A DNA stretch of 64,000 nt from Persicaria tinctoria. Its lineage: Eukaryota; Streptophyta; Magnoliopsida; Caryophyllales; Polygonaceae. The position numbers and the translations under genes were made by a program. Below the pieces are notes generated by a model, which worked only from the letters and a program-made list of their open reading frames with translations, was not told the DNA's origin and made no database searches. Shown piece after piece: positions 46,255 to 57,525 of this stretch. The stretch covers positions 684,501 to 748,500 of the forward strand of contig JBANSL010000016.1 in the NCBI GenBank assembly GCA_037127255.1, given 5' to 3'. Position 1 is the stretch's first letter. Each line of letters starts with the position of its first letter.

Positions 46255-49200
46255 GTCTACTCAGTTACAACTGCCGGGGGTTGGGGAAGGCCCGTGCAGT
46301 TGTTCGTCTCACCAATCTGGTGAGAAGAGAGGGCCCCAGAATCGTGTTCCTGATGGAAACACGATGTGAAAGAAAGCGGATGGAGGAGATTCGGATCCGT
46401 TTGGGATTCAAAAATTGTTTTACTATTGATTGTGTGGGTAAGTCGGGAGGTTTGAGTTTGTTGTGGGAGGATGATATTGATATATCGATTCAGACCTACA
46501 CTAGCCACCACATTGATGCTTGGGTGGAAGAAGAGGGTGGGGCAAAGTGGAGACTCACGGGTTTTTACGGGTGGCCTAAGAAAGGAGAGAAGCACCACTC
46601 GTGGACCTTACTCCGAAGGCTTGCTCAGGAGCCTCAGGGGGCTTGGCTCTGTATGGGAGATTTCAATCAGATCATTTGCGCGGAGGATAAGGTGGGAGGT
46701 ATGACGCCTAGGATTGAGGAAATGCAAGGTTTGAGGGAGGCTCTGGATGCTGGGGGGCTGAGTTTGGTACCGTATATGGGACCAAAATTTACATGGGACA
46801 ATGGGAGGAGAAACAATGATTTCATTCAGGAACGCTTGGATTATGTGGCGTGCAATGATGAATTCTTAGAAAGGTTTCCGGGAACTAGCTCTGTTCACCT
46901 TGAAAGACAGGGATCGGATCATCTCCCGATCATGGTGTATAAGCTTCAAGTTGAGAGGGAATGGGGCGAGGAGAGAAGGGGGGAAAGACCATCTCGGTTT
47001 GAGGCCTTGTGGGCAGAGCATGAAGGTAGTGTGGAAGTGGTTAGGAATGGATGGATGAATCCAGGCACTTCGATGGGGGAAAATGGTATTATGGGAAAGA
47101 TCTCGAGATGCATGGAGGACCTGAGGGATTGGAATCGGGTGACATTTGGGAATGTTTTGAAAAAGTTAAAGAGGGTGAGGGAGAAGCTGCGTGAGATTCA
47201 CAAAACGGGTATGTCGGGGGATCTAGTAGAGAGGCGAAGGGAGCTAGAAAGGGAGGAGGAGAGACTGATGGAGGAGGAAGAGCTCATTTGGTTCCAGAGG
47301 GCAAAGGCAAACGAATTTAAATGGGGAGATAGAAATTCTAAATTCTTTCACATGAAGGCAAATGGGAGGCAGAAGAGAAATAATTTGACTCGACTGGTTG
47401 ATGACGAGGGTATGGAGTGGAGAAGTCGAGAGGGGATGGCGGGGGTGGCGGTGAATTACTTTGAAAATTTGTTCAAATCAAATCCGAGCGCACTTCCCGA
47501 GTCGGCTTCTCAAGGAATCTTGCAAAAGCTCACGGAGGAAGACAACCTGGAGCTCCTTCGTCCGTTCTCTGGTGAGGAGGTAAAATCTGCCCTATTCTCT
47601 ATGCATCCCACAAAATCCCCGGGGCCTGATGGTATGTCAGCACTGTTTTATCAACGGTACTGGCATATTGTGGGCCCTGAAGTCACAAAATTCATTTTAG
47701 ATATTTTGGCTGGTGCCCCTTTCCCTGAGGGTCTTAATCACACGTACATAGCTTTGATACCGAAGGTCTCAGCTCCTTTTCGGATGAAAGACCTTCGGCC
47801 GATAAGCCTATGTAATGTGTTGTTTAAGATCATCTCTAAGATGCTTACAATTCGGCTTAAAGTGTGCCTTAGCAAGGTGATCTCTCTGAGTCAGAGTGCG
47901 TTCGTACCAGGAAGGCTCATTACGGACAATGTGCTGTCCGCTTTTGAGATCTTTCATTACATGAAGAATCGGAGAAAAGGGAAGAAGGGTTACATGGCGC
48001 TCAAGCTTGATATGGCAAAGGCGTATGACAGAGTGGAATGGAGTTTCCTAGATCACTGCATGGATAAGATGGGGTTTCACCAAGACTGGAGGAGACTAGT
48101 TATGAGATGTGTGACTTCGGTGACCTTTGCAACACTAGTCCGGGGCTCTCCTTCGCAGATCTTTGTGCCTGAGAGGGGACTTAGGCAAGGTGATCCCCTG
48201 TCTCCTTACTTGTTTTTGTTATGTGCTGAGGCATTTTCAGGGCTGATCAGGAAAAGTGAGGAGGAGGGGAGGTGGCAAGGGATCAAAATTGCTCCTTCGG
48301 CTCCGACTGTCTCACACTTATTCTTTGCGGACGATAGTATTCTTTTTGCAAAGGCAAACTGTCAACAGGGCTCAGAAATTGTGAATATGCTCCGTGTTTA
48401 TGGAGAAGCGTCAGGACAACAGGTGAACTTTGCGAAGTCTGAACTATCCTTCAGCAGGAATGTGAGTGCTGAGACCCGAGAGGAAATTCAGGGGTTGGTA
48501 GGTGTAGTTGAGGTAGAAAAGCATGAAAGATACTTGGGTCTCCCCACGATGATTGGAAGATCAAAAAAAGTTATCTTCAGTGGCGTAAGGGATAGAATTT
48601 GGAAAAAGCTCAAGGGTTGGAAGGCTAGGACTCTTTCGAGAGCCGGAAAGGAGGTATTGCTCAAGTCTGTGGTGCAGGCGATACCAATGTATACCATGTC
48701 ATGCTTTCTGTTGCCGAGATACATGTGTCAGGAGATAGAGAAGATGATGTGTGACTTTTGGTGGGGAGATGGAGATGGCGGAAAGAAAATGCACTGGCTC
48801 TCATGGAGAAGAATGTGTCATTCGAAGGAGAGAGGGGGACTGGGATTCCGAGACATGGAGATGTTCAACCTTGCTTTATTGGCCAAAATGGGTTGGAGGA
48901 TCATGACCCAACCGGAGGCGCTTCTCTCTAGGATCCTTAAAGCACGGTACTTCCCGCACTCATCCTTCCTTGAGGCTAGTGTGGGAGGCAATCCGAGCTA
49001 TGTTTGGAGGAGTTTGATTAGTGCTAGGAGGGTTTTGGAGAAAGGGATTTACTGGACGGTTGGTAATGGGGCCAATCTATATGCATGGGGAGATAAGTGG
49101 ATTCCTAGGCCTTGTTCTTTCAAGCCGATTGCGAACCCAAGCGGAAGGGGAGAATTGACCCGAGTCATTGATTTCATAGATTGGGAAGTTGGTCGGTGGG

Positions 49201-50378
49201 ATGAAAGAGCCATCCGCGAAGCTTTCCTCCCATGTGACGCAGAGATGATTCTCAATATCCACCTGGATGACCCCATGGCCGAAGATACAGTGACATGGTT
49301 TCACACACGAGATGGCAATTTCACAGTTCGGTCGGCCTATCACTTGCAGATTGAAGAACAACGTCAAATTGAAAGCAATGGTGAGCCTTCCAGTGGGGAT
49401 AGAGGTACGGACCTATGGGGCAAGATTTGGAAACTACGGGTTGTTCCGCGAGTTCGGAACTTTATATGGCGAGCGTGCAAGGGCATTCTGCCTAGTCAGG
49501 GGGCTCTAGCGAAGAGAGGGGTCCCTTTGGATCCGTGGTGTGAGCATTGTGGAAAGGAAGAATCCACTTGGCATACCTTGTGGGAGTGCCCGAGAGCTCG
49601 AGAGGTGTGGAGGCTCCTTCCCGAGATCAAACGGAGAGGGAAAACAGCTCCCGATTTCAAAGGATGGGCTGATGTTATGCTTCATGGGAAGGATTGGGAA
49701 TTAAAATGCATATGGGCACACGTTGCTGCTGGTATTTGGCATGCAAGGAACAAGTTTTATTTTGAAGGGCTGCTCACCACCGCCGAGTCCATAGTTGATA
49801 GGGCGCTGGAAATGTTGGAGCTGCATAGGGGCGAGGTGGAGCGAGGCCAGCTGCAACATCATGTCCCGGATAGAGCGGGGGAGCGAGCACGTTGGTGTCC
49901 TCCGGAGGACGGGTTCGTCAAGATTAATTGCGACGCGTCGGCGGACGCTACCAGGGGCTGTGCGATAGGGGTGATTGCTAGAGATGAGTTTGGTGTTGCC
50001 TGTTGGGCAGCTGCGAAACGCATCCAGATCGGGACGGAACCCCTGTGCGCGGAGCTGGAGGCTATCCTGGTAGCAATGCAGTTGGCGAAGGACAAGGGTA
50101 TGGATTCAGTTATCTTTGAAACTGATTGCAGTCAGGCAGTGCATATTGTGCAGGGGCGAGCATCCTACAGAGGAGTGGCTGGTCGATTGGGACACAAGGT
50201 GAGGTGCTTTGCTAGCGAATTCCGACGGTGCAAATGGAGTTGGGTTAAGCGGGAGTCTAATCGAGCTGCCCACTGTCTTGCTCAACTCAGGCCGGAAGAG
50301 CTTCTTTTTTATGATTCTGAACTTGATTTTCCTTATTCGTTGTTAGACATCACTTTGGCTGATTTGGAGGTTGAATAA
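46251..50378 (+). CDS. LINE ORF2: endonuclease, reverse transcriptase, RNase H
   Basis: 1375-residue uninterrupted polyprotein. An APE-type endonuclease occupies about residues 1-230 (LLSYNCRGLG, FLMETRC, MGDFNQI near 136, GSDHLPI near 224). Reverse transcriptase covers about 450-760 with LDMAKAYDRVEW, GLRQGDPLSPYLF and the FADD active site at 692-695. A zinc-binding zf-RVT region lies near 1055-1120 (WCEHCGKEE...H...C). The plant-type RNase H tail begins near 1224 (INCDASADATRG) and ends WVKRESNRAAHCLA. These activities nick the target, prime on it and copy the RNA. The 4-base overlap with ORF1 points to termination-reinitiation. Confidence 0.95.
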   Translation: MSLLSYNCRGLGKARAVVRLTNLVRREGPRIVFLMETRCERKRMEEIRIRLGFKNCFTIDCVGKSGGLSLLWEDDIDISIQTYTSHHIDAWVEEEGGAKWRLTGFYGWPKKGEKHHSWTLLRRLAQEPQGAWLCMGDFNQIICAEDKVGGMTPRIEEMQGLREALDAGGLSLVPYMGPKFTWDNGRRNNDFIQERLDYVACNDEFLERFPGTSSVHLERQGSDHLPIMVYKLQVEREWGEERRGERPSRFEALWAEHEGSVEVVRNGWMNPGTSMGENGIMGKISRCMEDLRDWNRVTFGNVLKKLKRVREKLREIHKTGMSGDLVERRRELEREEERLMEEEELIWFQRAKANEFKWGDRNSKFFHMKANGRQKRNNLTRLVDDEGMEWRSREGMAGVAVNYFENLFKSNPSALPESASQGILQKLTEEDNLELLRPFSGEEVKSALFSMHPTKSPGPDGMSALFYQRYWHIVGPEVTKFILDILAGAPFPEGLNHTYIALIPKVSAPFRMKDLRPISLCNVLFKIISKMLTIRLKVCLSKVISLSQSAFVPGRLITDNVLSAFEIFHYMKNRRKGKKGYMALKLDMAKAYDRVEWSFLDHCMDKMGFHQDWRRLVMRCVTSVTFATLVRGSPSQIFVPERGLRQGDPLSPYLFLLCAEAFSGLIRKSEEEGRWQGIKIAPSAPTVSHLFFADDSILFAKANCQQGSEIVNMLRVYGEASGQQVNFAKSELSFSRNVSAETREEIQGLVGVVEVEKHERYLGLPTMIGRSKKVIFSGVRDRIWKKLKGWKARTLSRAGKEVLLKSVVQAIPMYTMSCFLLPRYMCQEIEKMMCDFWWGDGDGGKKMHWLSWRRMCHSKERGGLGFRDMEMFNLALLAKMGWRIMTQPEALLSRILKARYFPHSSFLEASVGGNPSYVWRSLISARRVLEKGIYWTVGNGANLYAWGDKWIPRPCSFKPIANPSGRGELTRVIDFIDWEVGRWDERAIREAFLPCDAEMILNIHLDDPMAEDTVTWFHTRDGNFTVRSAYHLQIEEQRQIESNGEPSSGDRGTDLWGKIWKLRVVPRVRNFIWRACKGILPSQGALAKRGVPLDPWCEHCGKEESTWHTLWECPRAREVWRLLPEIKRRGKTAPDFKGWADVMLHGKDWELKCIWAHVAAGIWHARNKFYFEGLLTTAESIVDRALEMLELHRGEVERGQLQHHVPDRAGERARWCPPEDGFVKINCDASADATRGCAIGVIARDEFGVACWAAAKRIQIGTEPLCAELEAILVAMQLAKDKGMDSVIFETDCSQAVHIVQGRASYRGVAGRLGHKVRCFASEFRRCKWSWVKRESNRAAHCLAQLRPEELLFYDSELDFPYSLLDITLADLEVE

Positions 50379-50411
50379 GAGCATGATTTTTCATCAAAAA
50401 AAAAAAAAAAA

Positions 50412-50428
50412 CTTCAACATAAGAAACA
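50412..50428 (+). repeat. LINE target-site duplication, right
   Basis: Exact 17-base repeat of the left copy; the bordering A residues merge with the poly-A tail. Confidence 0.95.
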
Positions 50429-50979
50429 ACTGCCCGTACACAATCTGGCCAGCCGTCCTCGGCAACGCCAACTCCCCGCCGATAGGCAACACCGGCTTCG
50501 CCTTGGGCCAAGGCGCCACCAAAGCCATCAGCGCCCCAGCTGGCTGGTCGGGCCGCATCTGGGCCCGCACCTTCTGCGGCACCGACAGATGGGGCAGATT
50601 CAGCTGCCCCATCGGAGACTGTGGGACCAGCCAGGTCCCCTGCAACGGCAAAAGTGGGGCCCCGCCCGCAAGCATAGTGGCGATCGCCCTCAACGGCGGC
50701 GGCAACAAGGACTTCTACGACATCAGCCTCGTCGACGGCTATAACCTCCCGGTGACAATCTGGCGCGGCGGCTGCCCCACGGTCAGCTGCCCGGTGGATA
50801 TCAATGCCATTTGCCCGTCGAACCTGGCGGTCAGGCTTTACAACGGCGGCGTGGTTGGCTGCAGGAGCGATCCGTCGCTGTTTAAGTCGCAGTGCCCGCA
50901 GGCGTATGCTACCCCGGCGGACGCCGACACTGTCAACTGCGCCAGCGGAGGAGATTATACAATCACCTTCTGTCCTTAA

Positions 50980-52674
50980 CTGCTATCGAAGTTACATAAA
51001 AAAAAGCATACAATTACTAAATCTTATATGGAGTATATATATATATATATATATAGAAGAATTGAAGAAATTAAAGTGCACCGTACCCTATAGATAGATC
51101 GAGGTGACACCAACGGACCCATGTTAATTGGGTGTATTATGGAATTTCAACATGTATTGCAGGTAGTTTATTATATTGGAGTGGTCCTTTTAAATAAGAG
51201 AAAAATATTGAAAATGATTGGTTATAACTTATAAACCTTAAAGTGTTGCAATTACTAATTTAATTTATGCATTTGAATAGAGTTATTTAAAGAATTACTT
51301 GATACTTGATAGGACCGATATTCGAGTTGAACGAGTCAAACTTAAATTTAGACTCGAGCTTAATTTGAAATGTGTTCATGTTCAGCCCATTTCGTAATCG
51401 AACGAGCTCAACCTAATTCGAGCCTAGAGTAGCTCCACTCACTCATAATTAAAATAGTTCTTTCGTTCGGCAAATTATGACATTTACTATCCACACATTT
51501 TTTTAGGATAATAATACTATATAAATTATCCATTTTTATATAAAAAAAATTATAATTTTTTATTTACTACTCCATCCGTAAAGAAACAATTGGCCTTTTA
51601 ATCACTTTTTCTTGTAATAAAATATTTATCCATTTGAACTTAATTAATGACAAAAATTTCTAATTTTATCAATTTATCTCATTAATTGTATTTGATTTCC
51701 AAGAAATTCTATTAATACTCCAACTTCCCATGCTATTCTTTTTTTTTCCATTGGTCCATTTTTTTTCCACATTATTTTTTTGCTAAATTTTTAACTATTC
51801 TATTTTCTAATTGTAGCTTTCTTAAGAAGTGTGAAAAACCCTCAAAGGGCCAATTACATGTTTTTCCGAACCGAGGTTGTTAATTAAGAGAAAATTTTAT
51901 AAATCCCACAATATTCGAGCTATTCAAGTTCGAATTGAGCCGAGCATCACCTTGAATCGAGCTTATAAATGTGATTAATTATACTCGGCTCGTTCGGCAA
52001 ATGAACGAGTTTGATCCGATCTTTTTTCGAGCCGATCTCGAACTAAACTCTATAACCCTAATAGTACATGATACTAGTGTTTTCAATTTTTGGGTATAAG
52101 TTGTACACTCTCTTGATTTAATCAAATATAGAAAAATTTTACACTTTCCATACCACTGAATGGAAATTTCTAAAGTTTCAGTGCCAAAAATTAAAATTAC
52201 TTAGATTTTAACCCAAAGTTAATAGCACCATCTAAAGTTGAAGCAGTTCTTACTCCGTATATTAAGCAAGTTTAGATTGAAGAAAGAAGAAAGAAATTAT
52301 TTATGGGGTTTTCTATCTTATAATCTAAGGGTATAAGATAAGATTTTAAATTGAGAAAGATTTCCTAAAAAATCAAGCAATCCTAATAATCTAATTAAAA
52401 AATTAAACTAATTAAAATTTTTTTAAAAGAAATTAAGATTTTATACCATACCTTGATATAGAATAAAAAAATCGATTATTTAATTAGGTAATGTTGACCT
52501 ATATCAATGCCGCGTGAGAGAGTTCCTTATTGTTGACTTTGAAAATAACACAATTCGTCAATCTAGGAGATTCGTTTGTCTTCCCATCATCGTGGCATAA
52601 TTTAATTTACAGATAATCTAAGATAAAAAGTCTTTAATTTTGACAATTGGTTTCAGATTTTCAGATGAATTAAA
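50980..52674. other. TLP6-TLP7 intergenic region
   Basis: No gene. 51330-51430 and 51900-52040 hold the degenerate gagctcg repeat. 52050-52250 is the inverted copy of 17880-18130 and 28040-28200. The last 170 bases (52500-52674) match the TLP4 promoter, including gttgactttgaaaataacac near 52531. Confidence 0.5.
52500..52674 (+). promoter_or_regulatory. TLP4-type promoter in front of TLP7
   Basis: Contains gccgcgtgagag, gttgactttg and ttcagatgaattaaaatgg directly at the start codon, all matching TLP4 upstream sequence and not the TLP5/6/8 type. Confidence 0.65.
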
Positions 52675-53465
52675 ATGGAGGAATGTCTTGTTGGAATCAC
52701 CATCTTCCTGCAATTTATTTATATATGGTATATTTAACTTTTTTTTCTTTACAATAATTAGTTTCCTGATGATTTGTTTGTGCCGATTTTTGGATCGATC
52801 AAATTCATGTGTGGGGGGTATAAATTGCAGGGATTGAATCAACAACTTTCAACATTAGAAACAACTGCCCGTACACAATCTGGCCAGCACTGGTAAGCAA
52901 CGCCGGCAAGGCAGGGATAGGCGACACCGGCTTCGCCTTGGGGCAAGGCGGCACCGTCCGCGTCGGCGCCCCAAGCGGCTGGCAGGGCCGCATCTGGGCC
53001 CGCACCTTCTGCGGCACCGACGGCACGGGCAGATTCAGTTGCCCCATCGGAGACTGTGGGACCGGCCAGGTCTCCTGCAACAGCACCAATGGGGCCCCTC
53101 CGGTGAGCCTAGCCGAGATCACCCTCAACGGCGGCGGCAACAATGACTTCTACGACATCAGCCTCGTCAATGGCTTTAACCTGCCGGTAACAATCTCGCG
53201 CGGCGGCTGCCCCACCGTGAGCTGCCCTGTGGACATCAACGCCATTTGCCCCTCCAATTTGGCGGTTAGGCTCTCCAACGGCGGCGTCGTTGGCTGCCGG
53301 CGCGACCCTTCGCTCTTCAAGTCTCAGTGCCCGCAGGCTTACGCTAACCCTTCGGACACCGACACCTTCTCCTGCGGTAGCGGTGGAGATTACACAATTA
53401 CCTTCTGTCAGGCGCCATCCTCCGGTCAGGCGCCGCAGTATCTTGGAATGCTTTGTATTCCTTAA
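52675..53465 (+). CDS. TLP7, mosaic thaumatin-like gene with doubtful splicing
   Basis: The 5' end is TLP4-like: ATG at 52675, MEECLVGITIFLQF. It breaks into intron-like DNA at about 52718. Exon 2 (from 52831, acceptor TTGCAG|GG) matches TLP8 (ESTTFNIRNNCPY, RFSCPIGDCGTG). The C-terminal tail (GQAPQYLGMLCIP) and 3' flank match TLP2/3. The cleft Glu is kept (LAEITLNG) and the second Asp is Asn (SLVNGFN). Domain II is shortened; 13 cysteines. The only clear donor (ATATATG|GTATAT, exon to 52727) joins exon 2 in the wrong phase and hits a stop, so the gene as read may lack a working signal peptide. The mature region is open and undamaged. Confidence 0.7.
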
Positions 53466-53522
53466 AAGCTATTGTAAGTGAATTTTTTTTTTTTTTTTTT
53501 GATAAACCATCATTTCAATAAA

Positions 53523-56500
53523 TTAAAGAGCCAAATCATCCAACATCACCCTTGTAAGCCTAGAGTTTGTAAAGGAATCATTGAAATCAAATAACTGTAC
53601 ATCCGGCCGTAATGAAGCTAGGAGATGAGCAGCTCCGTTCCCTGTCCTTCGCACGTAAGTCCAGCTGCACACCTGTATATTGCTCGCCATTTCAACAGCT
53701 CTTCTAAGCGCATTTCCCATTGCCAACCTTGCCTCCGTCCCCTTTTGAAGCCACCTGACCACCTCCAAGCAATCACTTTCAATCACTACGTGTGAGAGCC
53801 CTTCCCGGATCGCTAGCTGCACAGCCCACCCAACAGCCTCTGCTTCCGCCTCGACTGGTGCCGACGCGCAATTCACCGATCTCGCAGCTGCAAAGCATAA
53901 TTCACCCTTGTCATCTCGCGCTACCACACCCACTCCATTTCCTCTTTCGGGATCGACCGACGCATCGCAGTTTAGCTTGATGAATCCTCTTGGCGGTACC
54001 GACCATCGAGACCTCATTTCCCCTCCTTGAACCTCCCTTATACTCCCCCTTCTTCCTTCCATTCTGCTCATGTTCTCTGTCCTCCAGCTTTCCTCCCAAA
54101 TAGCTTTCGCTCTCACCTCCTTTCCTTCAAAGAGCCTTACATTCCGAGCCCTCCATATACCACAGAGTGCTGTAGCCCATGCCGTTTGCTCATCGGCGCT
54201 CAACTCTTTCCCCGCAGCTTCAATCCGATCTCTAATTCTCCCTTGCCGCCCACTTTTCCTGCTTAACCCAGGTTCCAAATTCCAGATTTCTCTTGCCGAC
54301 TTGCACTCATATAAGGCGTGAATCTCATCCTCCTCGCGCCTGCACAACTCGCACCATGGATCCTGCGTGATCTTCCTTCTGTAGAGATTAGCTTTACATG
54401 GCATAATTCCCTTCCCTGCTCTCCACAAGAAGTTCTTCACTCTCGGGGGCACTCTAAAGTTCCAGATTTTTTTCCACAATGTCCTCATTGGCCTCCCATC
54501 AGACGGACCAGGCAACCCATCCAATGCAAGCTTCTCTTCCATGATCATATGGTACGCTGATTTCACCGTAAACAAACCATCACTCGTATGTATCCAACCC
54601 AGCTGGTCTCGAATCGACTGGTCCGTTAAATGAATACTCAGAATTGCATCCGCTTCGTGCTGTATGAAATCCTCCTTAACCGCCTCCTCCCTCCATCTAG
54701 TCCCATTCCAATCAATGTACTCGACAACCGACCTTGTTAGATCTGTCGCACCTAAGCTCGGAGTGGGCCTATTCCCTACTACTCTCGGAATCCATTTATC
54801 CGACCAGACTCGGATATTCCTCCCATTTCCTACCACCCAAATAAGCCCTTGTTCTAGTTTTTCCCGCCCTTTTAATATACTCCTCCATGCATAACTTGGA
54901 TTGTAACCCAACCTAGCATGTAAAAAATCGGACGAAGGAAAGTACCTGGCCTTTAATAATCTTGCTAATAAGGACTCTGGTTCATTCAACATCCGCCAGC
55001 TTTGCTTCGCCAAAAGTGCAAGGTTAAACGCTTCCATATCCCGAAACCCCAACCCCCCATTCTCCTTCGGCGTACATAGTTTTCTCCATCTCATCCAATG
55101 GATCTTCTTCTTTCCTCCCTCCTCGCCCCACCAAAAGTTGCACATAAGTTGTTCAATCTCCCTACACAATTCAGTGGGCATCATGAAGCACGACATGGCA
55201 TACATAGGGATAGCCTGCGCTACCGCCTTGATTAACACCTCCTTCCCTGCTCTAGAGAGGGTTTTTTCCTTCCAACCCTTCATCTTCTTCCACACTCGCT
55301 CCCGAATCTGTCCGAAAATAACTTTCTTGGACCGACCAACCATCGTTGGCAACCCCAAGTATCTTTCGTGTTTCTCAACCTCTATCACCCCCAGTATTTC
55401 CTGAATCTCCTCCCTCCTCTCCATCCCTACATTCCTGCTAAAAGATAGCTCAGATTTTGCAAAATTTACTTGTTGTCCTGATGCTTCTCCATACTTCTGG
55501 AGGATATCAACGATCTCTGTGCTCTGTTGACAAGTTGCTTTTGCAAACAAAATACTATCATCAGCAAAAAATAGATGAGACACGGTCGGTGCAGTACGAG
55601 CAATCCTAACCCCACCCCATCGTCCTTCCCTCTCGCTCTGCCTAATGAGGCCCGAGAAAGCCTCCGCACACAACAAGAACAAGTATGGTGACAATGGGTC
55701 CCCTTGTCGCAAGCCCCTCTCTGGCATAAAAGTTTCAGACGGCACCCCCCCCCACTAACACAGAAAAAGACACTGTGTTAACACACCTCATTATCAGCCT
55801 CGTCCAATCATCATGAAATCCCATCCTCCTCATACACTGCTCTAAGAAGCCCCATTCTACCTTGTCATAAGCCTTGGCCATATCCAACTTCAAGGCCATA
55901 TACCTCTGCTTTCCACCTCTTTTGTTCTTCATGTAATGGAATATTTCGAACGCTGAAAGCACATTATCTGTGATCAGTCTCCCGGGAACAAAAGCACTCT
56001 GACTATCTGCCACCACCTTGCTCAGACACCCCTTCAGTCGATTCGCTAGCACCTTTGAAACAATTTTGTACAAAACATTGCACAAGCTAATTGGACGTAA
56101 ATCTTTCATCCGGAATGGGCACTTATTCTTAGGGATTAGAGAGATGAAAGTATAATTAAGTGTCTCCGGGAAAGGTTTACCTCCAAGAATATCAAGAACA
56201 AAATTAGTAACTTCTGCCCCGATAATATCCCAGTGTTGCTGATAGAACAACGCTGACATACCATCAGGGCCAGGAGCTTTTGTGGGGTGCATAGAGAATA
56301 GGGCAATACGTACCTACTCACCAGTGAACGGACGCAACAGCTCAGAGTTATCTTCAGCCGAAATTGATGCAGAGATCCCATTAGTGGCCGAGTTGAGCAA
56401 GGCAATCAGGTTTGACCTAAATAATTTCTGAAAATAATCCACCGCCACCTTTGTCATCTCCGATCTACTCCTCCACTCCATCCCCTCTTCATCAATCAAC

Positions 56501-57525
56501 CTTGTTATTTTATTTCGCTTCGCCCTTCCATTAGCCTTTTCCAGTTGTTGTCGCCTAGCCACTGTCTCCCCACTCATCCCATTCTTGGTCAATTCACGAA
56601 GCTGTTCCCTAACTTTCTTAAGCCTCTCGAGAATATTCCCAAAAGCATGTTTATTCCATTCTTTCAGCTCCAGCATACATCTCTCAAGCTTTCCTACCAC
56701 ACCCGTTATGTAAGGTCTCTCCCATGCATTTTTAACTATCATTCTACATCCCTCGTCTTCGACCCACATCGCCTCAAACCTGCTTGGTCTAACTCCTTTC
56801 TCCTCCGTCTGGATTTGCTGCTCCACTCTCAAAGGAAATACGACAACAAGAACATGATCTGATCCCTGGTGATCCAAATGAAACACCCGGACTCCCTCAA
56901 ATCTATTTCTCCACTCCTCATTTGCCAACACATAATCCAATCTTTCTTGTATAAAGTCCTTTCCCTTTCTCCCGTTGTCCCAGGTGAACTTATATCCCTC
57001 AAAGCCCAGCACCTCCAGCCCACAATCATCAAAAGTCCTCCTAAACTCATCCATCACGTTGATGTCCGGAGGTAAACCCCCTTCCTTGTCGCCCACATTC
57101 ACCACTTGGTTCAAGTCTCCCATAACCAACCAAGAACCCGTCACCTCCTCGCTCAGTCTGCGAATCATCCTCCAAGTATGATGTTTCTCCTCCCCTCTCG
57201 GCCACCCATACAGACTAAGCAACCGTCACATCACACCATCGTTCTCCCTAATCTCAGCATCTATATGGTGCATCGTATAGGTCTTCACACTAACATCCAC
57301 CCCACTCTCCCACATAAGGCTCAACCCCCCTGACCTCCCAACACTCTCTACCGTGAAGCAATTCTCAAAACCCAGTTTAACCCTAACCTCCTCCATCCTC
57401 CTCCGTCCACACCGTGTCTCCATTAGAAACACGATTCTGGGGCACTCCCTTCTCACCAAATTGGTGAGTCTGACAACTGCACGGGACGACCCCAATCCCC
57501 GGCAATTGTAACTTAGAAGACTCAT
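53523..57525 (-). pseudogene. LINE ORF2, inactivated
   Basis: Endonuclease start (MSLLSYNCRGLGSSRAVV) at 57525. In-frame stops lie at 57226-57228 (Trp position before RLLSLYGWP) and 56314-56316 (after PFTGE). About 35 residues between endonuclease and reverse transcriptase are deleted in frame (QLEKANGR). A C9 homopolymer at 55745-55753 shifts the frame between SVLVGGG and ETFMPERGLRQGD. The reverse transcriptase active site FADD, zf-RVT and RNase H (LNCDASVDPERG) remain readable downstream. Confidence 0.92.

Larger units (their letters stand above)
44698..50411 (+). mobile_element. Full-length L1-type LINE with both ORFs open
   Basis: 5.7-kb non-LTR retrotransposon: a GC-rich 5' leader, ORF1, ORF2, a 17-base 3' UTR (gagcatgatttttcatc) and a poly-A tail, with a 17-base target duplication. 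Neither ORF shows a stop or frameshift. The 5' leader motif ccttctctccggtc...ggccgtgggagcc recurs in the decayed LINE at 53483-59102. It is inserted in exon 2 of TLP6 in the sense orientation. Confidence 0.95.
43961..50979 (+). pseudogene. TLP6, two-exon thaumatin-like gene interrupted by a LINE
   Basis: Exon 1 is 43961-44018 (MEASLRILVIASIFVSF..., donor TCTG|GTAA). Exon 2 starts at 44665 (acceptor GCAG|GG), is broken at 44697 by the LINE and continues at 50429 after the repeated target site, to the stop at 50977-50979. Without the LINE and one target copy the two parts form one uninterrupted frame of 213 residues, so the LINE is the only visible lesion. Signature RFSCPIGDCGTS, DFYDISLVDGYN. 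The cleft Glu is Ala (SIVAIALNG). Domain II is shortened at VVGCRSDPSLFKSQC; 12 cysteines; ends FCP. It is very close to TLP5. Confidence 0.92.
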
